Source: JAWPMV01 sp038527215 (lineage in GTDB: Bacteria; Bacteroidota; Bacteroidia; J057). From it: a stretch of 14,863 nucleotides of DNA. Made by a program: the position numbers and the translations under genes. Shown in pieces: positions 7,630 to 14,152 of this stretch. A model generated the notes under the pieces. That model was not told the DNA's origin, did no database searches, and saw only the letters and a program-made list of their open reading frames with translations. Numbering within the stretch: the first letter of the stretch is position 1; the number at the start of each line of letters is the position of its first letter. The stretch spans positions 1-14,863 of the forward strand of contig JBCBGC010000169.1 of assembly GCA_038527215.1 (NCBI GenBank). Direction: 5' to 3'.

Positions 7630-8349
7630 TTAATCCTGTAAGCTGGCTAATTCTTCAAGGGTGATCCGGCCTTCATAATAGGCCTTGCCGATAATGGCGC
7701 CAGCCATGGGCATAGCTTTGAGGGCTTGCAAATCCTGCAGGCTGCTGACCCCTCCACTGGCCACGAAAGCCAAGTCCGGAAACTGCTCTTGCAGGCGCTG
7801 ATATAAGGCTACTGAAGGCCCCGTCAGCATGCCATCTTTGGAAATGTCCGTGCATACGACTTGCTGTAAGCCAAAGGGCAGATGACTTTCGATCAGCGAT
7901 TCAATGCTTTGGGAAGTCTGAGTTTGCCAGCCGTGAATGGCGACCATGCCATCCCGCACATCGGCACTGAGCAGGACCTTGTCGCCTCCATAGGTCTCCA
8001 GCCAAGATTGGAATACCCCTGGTTGTTTGGCCGCGGTACTGCCAACGTTGATCTGGCTCGCCCCATGTTCAAATGCTTTACGGGCATCCTCATCGGTTTT
8101 GATCCCGCCCCCAAAATCCACCTTCAGGGAAGTCTCCCGACTGATGCGCTCCAGGATGTCCAGGTTGATCACCCTACCGGCTTTGGCTCCGTCCAGATCC
8201 ACCAAATGCAGGTATTGAATGCCTGCCCCCTCGAAACGTCTGGCCATTTCGACCGGGTCGGCGTGATATTCAGTTTTGCGGGCGTAATCGCCTTTTTCCA
8301 GGCGGACGCACTTGCCATCGATGAGGTCTATGGCGGGAATGATGCGCAT
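7630..8349 (-). CDS. hisA: Phosphoribosylformimino-AICAR ribotide isomerase HisA
   Basis: Catalyses the Amadori rearrangement of ProFAR to PRFAR, step 4 of the pathway. It is a TIM-barrel protein of 239 residues, the usual length. The catalytic pair is Asp8 (IPAIDLIDGKCVRL) and Asp130 (LLSADVRDGMVAIHGW). The phosphate loops are DFGGGIKT (78-85), CTDISKDGMLTGPS (166-179) and ASGGVSS (197-203). It starts 8 bp after the hisH stop and ends 18 bp before hisF, in the usual H-A-F order. Nothing in the sequence suggests the dual HisA/TrpF (PriA) role of actinobacteria. Confidence 0.97.
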   Translation of the reverse strand: MRIIPAIDLIDGKCVRLEKGDYARKTEYHADPVEMARRFEGAGIQYLHLVDLDGAKAGRVINLDILERISRETSLKVDFGGGIKTDEDARKAFEHGASQINVGSTAAKQPGVFQSWLETYGGDKVLLSADVRDGMVAIHGWQTQTSQSIESLIESHLPFGLQQVVCTDISKDGMLTGPSVALYQRLQEQFPDLAFVASGGVSSLQDLQALKAMPMAGAIIGKAYYEGRITLEELASLQD

Positions 8350-8357
8350 AGGATTGA

Positions 8358-8945
8358 TTAAGTGAGCTTGAGAAAATTTTCCAGAATGCGCGCACCAACG
8401 GTGCCGCTTTTTTCCGGATGAAACTGGGTCGCGTAATAATTGTCCCGGTGCAGGGCTGCGGAGTACGGTAAAATGTAGTCCGTCTCTGCAATGGTATAGG
8501 GCCCCTGATCCACATAATAACTGTGGACAAAATACACATGCGGGTCTGGTTCAAGGCCCTGCCATAGCGCGTGATCGCTGGTTATCAGGGTATTCCACCC
8601 CATATGCGGCACTTTTTCGGACTTTTGTGGGAATAACCTAACCTTATGATCGAAAATTCCCAGGCATGGAGTATCTTTCTCCTCGGAATGTGTGCACATC
8701 AGCTGCATGCCCAGACAGACACCCAGGACAGGTTGCGTGAGCGAAACCAGAACCTGATCGAGCTTTCGCTCCCGTAAATAGTGCATCGCCGTCCCTGCCT
8801 CACCTACGCCTGGAAAGATGACCTTATCCGCAGAATGGATGACTTCTGGCGCATCACTGAGGCTCGCATGTATCCCCAGGCGCTCCAATGCGTATAATAC
8901 TGACTGGACGTTGCCTGCGTTATACTTGATAATGACCACTTTCAT
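8358..8945 (-). CDS. hisH: Imidazole glycerol phosphate synthase glutamine amidotransferase subunit HisH
   Basis: The class I glutaminase that supplies ammonia to HisF. The catalytic triad is Cys77 (GVCLGMQ), His176 and Glu178 (TQFHPEKSG). The oxyanion region PGVGEAGTAM (45-54) and the HMGWN segment (114-118) are typical. The length of 195 residues is normal. The ATG at 8945 has no Shine-Dalgarno upstream. It overlaps, as ATGA, the stop of a minus-strand ORF lying opposite the HD gene (see that entry). The plus-strand HD gene begins only 8 bp away in the divergent direction, so there is no room for a dedicated hisH promoter between them. hisH must be read either by long read-through from hisB or from a promoter inside the HD gene. 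Confidence 0.96.
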   Translation of the reverse strand: MKVVIIKYNAGNVQSVLYALERLGIHASLSDAPEVIHSADKVIFPGVGEAGTAMHYLRERKLDQVLVSLTQPVLGVCLGMQLMCTHSEEKDTPCLGIFDHKVRLFPQKSEKVPHMGWNTLITSDHALWQGLEPDPHVYFVHSYYVDQGPYTIAETDYILPYSAALHRDNYYATQFHPEKSGTVGARILENFLKLT

Positions 8946-9562
8946 TTTGTGGGATGGGGTATAAAAAAGAAAATAGGGCTAAAAAATTTATCCTGGAGCA
9001 ATTGCAACTGCATTTGCCCCCTGTGCTGAGCTATCATAGTTTGGCGCATACCCTGGATGTGTACCAATCCGCCCAGACCCTTGCCAAAGCAGAAGGCATT
9101 ACGGGTCAGGCATTGATGCTGCTGAAAACGGCCGCCCTCTACCATGACAGCGGTTTTATTCACGGCATGGATGAGCATGAGCAGCGGAGCTGCGAAATAG
9201 CGAGAAAGCACCTGCCGGAATTTGGCTTTACCTCGGCTGAGGTGAAGCAAATCTGTAGCATGATCATGGCCACCAAACTGCCGCAAAGTCCCAGCCATAA
9301 ACTGGAAGAAATCCTCTGCGATGCGGACCTTGATTATTTGGGTCGCAAAGATTTTTACACCATTGGCCATACCCTCTTTCAGGAATTTAAAAGCCGGGGC
9401 ATCGTTCAAGGCGAAGAAGACTGGAATCGCTTGCAGGTTCAGTTTCTCCATGCCCACACCTACTTTACCCCCACGGCCCAAAAACTGCGGGCCCCTCAAA
9501 AAGCACGTTACCTGGCTGAGTTGGAAGCCATCGTTTCGAGTTACGCGGCTTAATTTTTTCAC
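8942..9562 (-). other. Open antisense frame bridging hisB and hisH, overlapping the HD gene
   Basis: The strand opposite the HD gene is open for 206 codons, in codon register with it. It starts with GTG at 9562, sharing bases with the hisB stop (GTGA), and stops at TGA 8944-8942, sharing bases with the hisH ATG (ATGA). AAAGGAG lies 4 nt before the GTG, but those bases also encode the conserved LPSTKGVL end of HisB, so the motif may be a by-product. The translated product resembles no family I know and has the composition of a shadow translation. I do not claim a functional protein. The junctions make it plausible that ribosomes move from hisB to hisH through this frame. In-register antisense frames are often open when TTA, CTA and TCA are rare, so chance is a serious alternative. 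Confidence 0.25.
8954..9553 (+). CDS. HD-domain metal-dependent phosphohydrolase, antisense inside the his operon
   Basis: A 199-residue soluble protein with the HD fold. Likely metal ligands are His28 and His32 (YHSLAHTLDV), the His64-Asp65 pair that names the family (AALYHDSGF) and the Asp123/Asp125 pair (LCDADLDYLG); His75 in DEHEQRSCEIA may contribute. Members hydrolyse phosphate esters, including nucleotides, but the substrate here is unknown. The gene lies in the opposite direction between hisB and hisH. Its ATG is 8 bp from the hisH ATG and its stop is 5 bp from the hisB stop. Its promoter would have to lie inside hisH. A poor match (TATACTTG, 8921-8928) is the best I see, without a -33 box. 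Transcription through the his operon would produce RNA antisense to this gene. Conserved HD motifs in the plus frame show that this is the real coding strand. Confidence 0.88.
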   Translation: MGYKKENRAKKFILEQLQLHLPPVLSYHSLAHTLDVYQSAQTLAKAEGITGQALMLLKTAALYHDSGFIHGMDEHEQRSCEIARKHLPEFGFTSAEVKQICSMIMATKLPQSPSHKLEEILCDADLDYLGRKDFYTIGHTLFQEFKSRGIVQGEEDWNRLQVQFLHAHTYFTPTAQKLRAPQKARYLAELEAIVSSYAA

Positions 9563-10707
9563 AAGACTCCTTTGGTTGAAGGTAAATCAGTAGATCCCGG
9601 TTGCTGATATATCGCTTGTTTCATGGCTTTTGCCACCCCTTTGAAGGTAGCCTCTATCATGTGGTGCGCATTTTTTCCCGAAACCCGGATATTCAGATTG
9701 GTGCCAGCAGTATCGCAGAAGGATTTGAAAAAATGCTCCACCATTTCGCAAGGCATCTCGCCTACTTTTTCCCGACCAAAATCTCCCTCGAATACCAGCC
9801 AGGGCCTACCCGAAAAATCCAGGGCGACCTCAGCTAAGGCCTCATCCATGACCAGGGCAAAGTGCCCGTAGCGGTTGATGCCACGCTTGTCTCCCAGGGC
9901 TTCCTTAAAAGCCAGCCCAAGCGCCAACCCGGTATCTTCGATAGTATGGTGAGCGTCAATATGCAAGTCGCCTTTTGCCTTGATGCGCAAGTCGATCCCG
10001 CTATGCTTAGCCAACTGATCGAGCATATGATCAAAAAAACCCAGGCCGGTATCATGAGCTGCTTGCCCGGTACCGTCTAAATCCAGTTGGATGGAAATCT
10101 GGGTTTCCCGGGTATCCCGCTGAATGCTCGCCTTACGCCCCGCTTTTTCCAGAGACAACAGAAAACCCGTGATCTCTGCCCATGTATCCGTTTCCAGCTC
10201 CAGGGTATCCTTCCGCAAGGCCCTCAGATCATGGTCGTCGTCTTGCTGATCGATGCTACGGCCCAGCAAGATCCCCTTTGCCCCCAGGTTCTTGGCCAGT
10301 TGAATATCAGAAGGACGATCGCCCACCACCCAGGAGTTTTCCAGATCGTAGTCCCCGTTCATGTAGTGGGTTAAAAGAGCCGTTCCTGGTTTGCGAGTAG
10401 GCTTTTTTTCGTGCTTATAGGTCCGGTCGATGATCACCTCATCAAAGGTGATGCCCTCCCCCTCCAGGATCTCCATCATTTTGTGGTGCGCCTCCCAGAA
10501 GCCCTCCTCAGGAAATCCTTCCGTACCCAGCCCATCCTGGTTGGTGATCATCACCCAATGATAATCAGAAGCTGCTTTCAGGCGGGCGGCCTGGGTGATG
10601 GCCCCAGGCAGAAACGCCAATTTCTGCAAGCTATCCACCTGATAATCTTCAGGCGGTTCGACGATCAGGGTGCCGTCTCTATCTAGAAACAGAATTTTCT
10701 TTTTCAT
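9559..10707 (-). CDS. hisB: Bifunctional histidinol-phosphatase / imidazoleglycerol-phosphate dehydratase HisB
   Basis: A fused enzyme for steps 6 and 8. The N-terminal HAD phosphatase has Asp9 and Asp11 in LDRDGTL, a Thr/Asn motif in MITNQDG (53-59), Lys106 near TRKPGT and GDRPSD (129-134). It lacks the Cys-rich zinc loop of the E. coli enzyme and has IDRTYKHEKKPTRKP instead. My recollection is that Bacteroidota homologues share this loop, so it is not a defect. The dehydratase part (~195-382) has GFFDHMLDQLAKHS (223-236), the metal motif DAHHTIEDTG (251-260) and the second motif NAHHMIEATFK (346-356). It ends in the conserved LPSTKGVL. The ATG at 10707 overlaps the hisC stop as ATGA. The length of 382 residues is normal. 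Confidence 0.96.
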   Translation of the reverse strand: MKKKILFLDRDGTLIVEPPEDYQVDSLQKLAFLPGAITQAARLKAASDYHWVMITNQDGLGTEGFPEEGFWEAHHKMMEILEGEGITFDEVIIDRTYKHEKKPTRKPGTALLTHYMNGDYDLENSWVVGDRPSDIQLAKNLGAKGILLGRSIDQQDDDHDLRALRKDTLELETDTWAEITGFLLSLEKAGRKASIQRDTRETQISIQLDLDGTGQAAHDTGLGFFDHMLDQLAKHSGIDLRIKAKGDLHIDAHHTIEDTGLALGLAFKEALGDKRGINRYGHFALVMDEALAEVALDFSGRPWLVFEGDFGREKVGEMPCEMVEHFFKSFCDTAGTNLNIRVSGKNAHHMIEATFKGVAKAMKQAIYQQPGSTDLPSTKGVL

Positions 10708-11747
10708 GTTAATTGCGCTAAAACTTCCAGTAACATGCGGTTTTCAAAGGGCCTGCCTACCGTGATCCGCAGACATCCTTCACAAAGATGAACCCGGGAG
10801 CGATTGCGAACGATGATGCGCTTATCGATCAATTCCTGATACCAGCGATCTGGTTCCGGGACTTTCACCAGGAGAAAATTGGCATCTGAAGGGTAGACCC
10901 GTTCTACCAGGGGTAAAGCCGAAAGGCCAGCTTGTAACTTTTCCCGTTCCTCCAGCAAGTCTGAAACCTGCTGCTGCATTTTTTTTCGGTTTTTCAGAGC
11001 CTCTAAGGCCATCCGCTGGGTCAGGCCGTTGACATTATAGGGAGGCTTGATTTGATTGAGAATCTGGATGATAGCCGGATCGGCGAAAGCCATGCCCAGG
11101 CGTAGGTTGGCTAGTCCCCATGCTTTGGAAAAGGTTTGGAGGACCACCAGATTGGGGTATTCCCTCACCCAATGCAGGACACTTTGATCCGGTGCAAAAT
11201 CGGCATAGGCCTCATCTACCACCACCAGTCCCGGGGCCATTTCGATTACTTGTCGGATAGCCTCGCGGTCCATCAGGTTCCCGGTGGGATTATTGGGGGA
11301 GCAAATGAAGATCAGCTTCGTCATAGGCGATACCCGCGCCCGAATGGCTTCCACATCCAGCTGAAAATCTTCGGCAAGGGATACTTCGCGGATGTCCACC
11401 CCATTGATCTGTGCCGAGACTTTATACATGCCGTAGGTCGGCGGCAACAAAATGACATGATCCTCTCCCGGCTCACAAAAGGCCCGATAGAGCAAATCTA
11501 TGGCTTCATCACTGCCATTACCGAGAAAGATGTACGGCTCCCGGATCAATTTGACCAGGGCCAGGGCAGCTTTTACCTCCTGCTGATAGGGATCAGGATA
11601 ACGGTTGAAGGCTTCCTCGGTAGCCGAACCCAGGGGATTCTCATTGGCATCGAGGAAGATGCCTTCCCGGCCCGTGTATTCATCCCGGGCTGACTGGTAG
11701 GGCTTGAGTCCCTTCAAGTGCTTTCTCAACAATCTGTCCAGGTTCAT
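10704..11747 (-). CDS. hisC: Histidinol-phosphate aminotransferase HisC
   Basis: A PLP-dependent fold-type I aminotransferase that converts imidazole-acetol phosphate and glutamate to histidinol phosphate, step 7. The PLP lysine is Lys208 in TFSKAWGLANLRLG. Other cofactor residues are in NNPTG (152-156) and VVDEAYADF (176-184), with Asp178 and Tyr181. The N-terminal FLDANENPLG (31-40) and the C-terminal Arg in LRITVG (~326-331) are typical of HisC. The length of 347 residues is normal. The gene overlaps hisD upstream and hisB downstream by 4 bp each (ATGA), which indicates translational coupling. Confidence 0.96.
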   Translation of the reverse strand: MNLDRLLRKHLKGLKPYQSARDEYTGREGIFLDANENPLGSATEEAFNRYPDPYQQEVKAALALVKLIREPYIFLGNGSDEAIDLLYRAFCEPGEDHVILLPPTYGMYKVSAQINGVDIREVSLAEDFQLDVEAIRARVSPMTKLIFICSPNNPTGNLMDREAIRQVIEMAPGLVVVDEAYADFAPDQSVLHWVREYPNLVVLQTFSKAWGLANLRLGMAFADPAIIQILNQIKPPYNVNGLTQRMALEALKNRKKMQQQVSDLLEEREKLQAGLSALPLVERVYPSDANFLLVKVPEPDRWYQELIDKRIIVRNRSRVHLCEGCLRITVGRPFENRMLLEVLAQLT

Positions 11748-13039
11748 GATTCCTTTTCCTTTAACGTAGCCAGTCGAATACTAACGGCCCTTTTATGCGC
11801 TTCCAACTCCTCCGCCTGGGCCATATTCTCCACCGCGGGTCCCAGGTTTTGCAAGCCTTCACGGGAGAGCTTTTGGTAGGTGATTTTTTTGACAAAAGAG
11901 TCCAGAGACACGCCGCTGTAGGCCCGGGCAAAACCATTGGTGGGTAGGGTGTGGTTGGTGCCGGAGGCATAGTCTCCTACGCTTTCTGGGGTATAGTTCC
12001 CCAGAAAGACGGAGCCCGCATGGGTAATCTGGAGTGCCATTTCCTCATCCCGGTCTACGGCCAGGATCAAATGCTCAGGCGCATAGGCATTGATGAGGGA
12101 AACCATAGAGGTTCGGTCAGCCATCACAAAGGCCCGGCTATGGGCCAGGGCCTGCTCGGCGATACCCTGACGAGGCAGTAAGGCGAGTTGGCGGTCCAAG
12201 GCTTCCTGGACGGCTTCTACCATGGCCGTAGAATCCGTAATCAAAAGGACCTGAGAGTCGGGCCCGTGCTCTGCCTGAGAAAGCAGGTCTGCCGCCACAA
12301 AGGCTGGGATGGCCGTCTCATCGGCCACTACCGCTAATTCTGACGGACCAGCAGGCATATCGATGGCCATGCCCTCTTTGGCTGCCAATTGCTTGGCGAT
12401 GGTTACATACTGATTTCCGGGGCCAAAAATCTTGTCCACCTGAGGGATTTGTTCCGTTCCGTAGGCCATGGCTGCAATGGCCTGTGCGCCGCCCACCTGA
12501 AAAACCTGCTTAATGCCCAGCAAAGAGGCTGTATACAAAATAGCAGGATGAACTTGTTGATCTTTGCCGGGAGGGGTACAAAGGATTATTTGCTTGCAGC
12601 CCGCGATGCTGGCTGGAATGCCCAACATCAAAATGGTGGAGAATAAAGGGGCTGATCCTCCAGGGATGTACAGACCCACTTTTTCTATGGGAAGGCTTCT
12701 TCGCCAGCAACTCACGCCAGGCATGGTTTCCACCTTCAGCAGGGGCGAAGCCTGAGCCTGGTGGAATTTGCGGATATTTTGTTCGGCCAACTGAATCGCC
12801 TGTTTTAGCTCCTCTGACAAAAGACTTTCAGCCGAGGCTATCTGGTCCTGAGGTACGGCAAATCTTTCCAGATCTACCTGATCAAATCGCTGGGTAAATT
12901 CCTTGAGGGCAGCATCGCCACGGTCTCTGACCGCTTGCATGACCGGCGCAACCTTTGCTTCTAGCTCTGCCGGGTCATAGACCGGCCGGCTCAGCAATTC
13001 AGGCCACTCAGATTGGGGGGGATTGATAAAGACCTTCAT
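11744..13039 (-). CDS. hisD: Histidinol dehydrogenase HisD
   Basis: A zinc- and NAD-dependent enzyme that oxidises histidinol to histidine in the last two steps. The zinc ligands Gln255 and His258 (LLSQAEHGPDSQ), Asp356 (GDYASGTNH) and His415 are present. The catalytic Glu322-His323 pair is in YAPEHLILAV. The family signature runs from DMPAGPSELAVVAD (227-240) onwards. The length of 431 residues is typical. The ATG at 13039 lies 1 bp after the hisG stop, and its own TGA overlaps the hisC start. No residue expected for activity is missing. Confidence 0.97.
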   Translation of the reverse strand: MKVFINPPQSEWPELLSRPVYDPAELEAKVAPVMQAVRDRGDAALKEFTQRFDQVDLERFAVPQDQIASAESLLSEELKQAIQLAEQNIRKFHQAQASPLLKVETMPGVSCWRRSLPIEKVGLYIPGGSAPLFSTILMLGIPASIAGCKQIILCTPPGKDQQVHPAILYTASLLGIKQVFQVGGAQAIAAMAYGTEQIPQVDKIFGPGNQYVTIAKQLAAKEGMAIDMPAGPSELAVVADETAIPAFVAADLLSQAEHGPDSQVLLITDSTAMVEAVQEALDRQLALLPRQGIAEQALAHSRAFVMADRTSMVSLINAYAPEHLILAVDRDEEMALQITHAGSVFLGNYTPESVGDYASGTNHTLPTNGFARAYSGVSLDSFVKKITYQKLSREGLQNLGPAVENMAQAEELEAHKRAVSIRLATLKEKES

Positions 13040-13040
13040 A

Positions 13041-13904
13041 CTATAGCATCATTTTTTCAATCGGAATCACCAGGATACCTTCGGCTCCTTTTTCCCGAAC
13101 CTTCTCAATCACTTCCCAGAATACGTCTTCTTTCACCACCGTGTGTAACGAACTCCACCCTTCTTGCCCCAGGGGCGTAACGGTTGGACTCCGCATACCG
13201 GGCAGGATGCCGCTTACTTCCTCAATGGCGTGATTGGGCACGTTCATGAGGATGTATTTATAGGCTTCGGCTCTTAGGACCGCTTTGATCCGGAAAAGTA
13301 GTTTCTGGAGGATTTCTGCTTTTTCTTCGGCAAGCCCGGGGGTAGCGATCATGATGGCTTCCGAGCGGAAGATCACTTCTGCCTCTTTGAGGCCGTTAGC
13401 TAACAAGGTACTGCCAGAGCTAACCAGGTCGCAGACTGCATCCGCTAGTCCGATCCCGGGGGCAATTTCCACCGAGCCACTGATTTCGTGGATTTCAGCG
13501 GTGATGTTCTGCTCCGCCAGATAGAATCCCAGCAAATTCGGGTATGAAGTAGCGATTTTCAGGCCTTGCAGGTCCTGGCTGCTGTTGTAGGCTACGGCCT
13601 GGGGTACAGCGATGGACAACCGACATTTGGAGAAGCCCATGCGCTCTACCAAATCGGTTTTCTGATCCCCTTTTTCCTGCCACACATTTTCTCCGACTAT
13701 CCCAATGTCAGCCACACCATCGGCCACATATTTGGGAATATCGTCGTCCCGGAGGAAAAGAAGCTCCAGGGGAAAGTTATAGGCTCTGCTGATGAGCTTG
13801 GTTTTATTGCGCATGAAGGAAATTCCACATTCCTCCAGAAAGCCGAGGCTCCGTTCGCTCAAACGGCCTGACTTCTGCACGGCTAATCTTAATATGGGTT
13901 TCAA
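13041..13904 (-). CDS. hisG: ATP phosphoribosyltransferase HisG, long form, with a TTG start
   Basis: Catalyses the committed step, joining ATP and PRPP. At 287 residues it is the long form, with a C-terminal regulatory domain (~215-287; PGMRSPTVTPL at ~235-245) that in this class mediates feedback inhibition by histidine. It therefore needs no HisZ, and none is seen. The catalytic core has the family motif EIAPGIGLADAVCDLVSSGSTL (146-167), with Ser replacing the more usual Thr. The start is TTG at 13904. The frame upstream is open for only 11 codons to a TAG at 13940-13938 and contains no ATG or GTG. The first internal ATG (Met31) would remove the conserved LRLAVQKSGRLSE beginning, so TTG is the best choice. 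The gene leads the his operon behind a His-rich leader ORF. Confidence 0.95.
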   Translation of the reverse strand: MKPILRLAVQKSGRLSERSLGFLEECGISFMRNKTKLISRAYNFPLELLFLRDDDIPKYVADGVADIGIVGENVWQEKGDQKTDLVERMGFSKCRLSIAVPQAVAYNSSQDLQGLKIATSYPNLLGFYLAEQNITAEIHEISGSVEIAPGIGLADAVCDLVSSGSTLLANGLKEAEVIFRSEAIMIATPGLAEEKAEILQKLLFRIKAVLRAEAYKYILMNVPNHAIEEVSGILPGMRSPTVTPLGQEGWSSLHTVVKEDVFWEVIEKVREKGAEGILVIPIEKMML

Positions 13905-14019
13905 TGTATTGGGTGAATTGATATTAACATAAAATGCCTAACTGGATGGCAAATCCATGAACACAAGGAATACTCCTGCCGGGGCAATATGTTTCAATTA
14001 TTCCTCCTTCAGGAGGAAT
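13905..14019 (-). promoter_or_regulatory. Candidate his attenuator: competing RNA hairpins between leader ORF and hisG
   Basis: On the minus strand, an 8-bp hairpin with a TGAA loop (ATTCCTCC/GGAGGAAT, 14019-14000) begins inside the last His codon of the leader ORF and covers its stop. Its 3' arm can instead pair with a later TATTCCT (AGGAATA at 14005-13999 with 13972-13966, 7 bp plus a G-U), so the two folds exclude each other. The His-codon stretch CATGTACAC (14035-14027) can pair with GTGTTCATG (13964-13956), one mismatch. A longer imperfect stem joins 13999-13988 to 13931-13916 (6+6 bp with a 4-nt bulge), ending 12 nt before the hisG start. A ribosome stalled on the His codons would cover the first arm. 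I see no strong U-tract terminator; the best is a 4-bp stem TGCC/GGCA followed by TTTTATGTT. The switch could therefore act on transcription or on translation of hisG. Confidence 0.6.
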
Positions 14020-14104
14020 GATGGAAGTGTACATGATGATGGCCTGCTAGTCCCGGGGATTGGACAACAGAAGGAGTGATGCTATATGAAAGCAGGTTCA
14101 TCAT
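14009..14104 (-). CDS. His-rich leader peptide of the his operon (HisL-like)
   Basis: A 31-codon ORF starting at a double ATG (14104 or 14101) and ending in TGA at 14011-14009, 104 nt upstream of hisG. Its end reads G-HHHVHFHHSS-stop, with six His codons in eight consecutive codons. This is the hallmark of a histidine-operon leader peptide: when charged tRNA-His is scarce the ribosome stalls here and changes the fold of the downstream RNA. The stop codon and last codons lie within the first arm of an 8-bp hairpin, which is the expected geometry. A Bacteroidota-like promoter ends 7 bp before the start, so the leader mRNA has almost no 5' UTR. The first 21 codons (MMNLLSYSITPSVVQSPGLAG) show no similarity that I recognise. 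The peptide itself probably has no function beyond stalling. Confidence 0.8.
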   Translation of the reverse strand: MMNLLSYSITPSVVQSPGLAGHHHVHFHHSS

Positions 14105-14111
14105 TTGCTGG

Positions 14112-14144
14112 CGAAGATAGAGGGAAGGGTGGGAAAAATGCAAA
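14112..14144 (-). promoter_or_regulatory. Candidate Bacteroidota-type promoter of the his operon
   Basis: Read on the minus strand: TTTG (14144-14141), a 21-nt spacer, then TATCTTCG (14119-14112). The Bacteroidota primary sigma consensus is TTTG, about 19-21 nt, TAnnTTTG, so only one base of the -7 box differs. The start of transcription would fall at about 14104-14109, at or just before the leader ATG. The promoter lies between the stop of the upstream nuclease gene (14153) and the leader ORF, which is where a his promoter would be expected. Confidence 0.6.
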
Positions 14145-14152
14145 CAAAAGAA

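Noticed and set aside
8881..8953. Promoter for the HD gene inside hisH (TATACTTG at 8921-8928, TATAAT-like at 8893-8898)
   Set aside because: Neither has a suitable -33 or -35 partner at the right distance, so I do not annotate it.
10036..10040. Missing Cys zinc loop in the HisB phosphatase domain as a defect (loop at about residues 93-107 of HisB)
   Set aside because: The TRKPGT segment and the HAD catalytic residues are intact, and I recall the same loop type in other Bacteroidota HisB proteins, so it is probably a lineage trait.
9834..10686. Several open frames on both strands over hisB
   Set aside because: hisB has all expected motifs in its own frame and the others are shadows.
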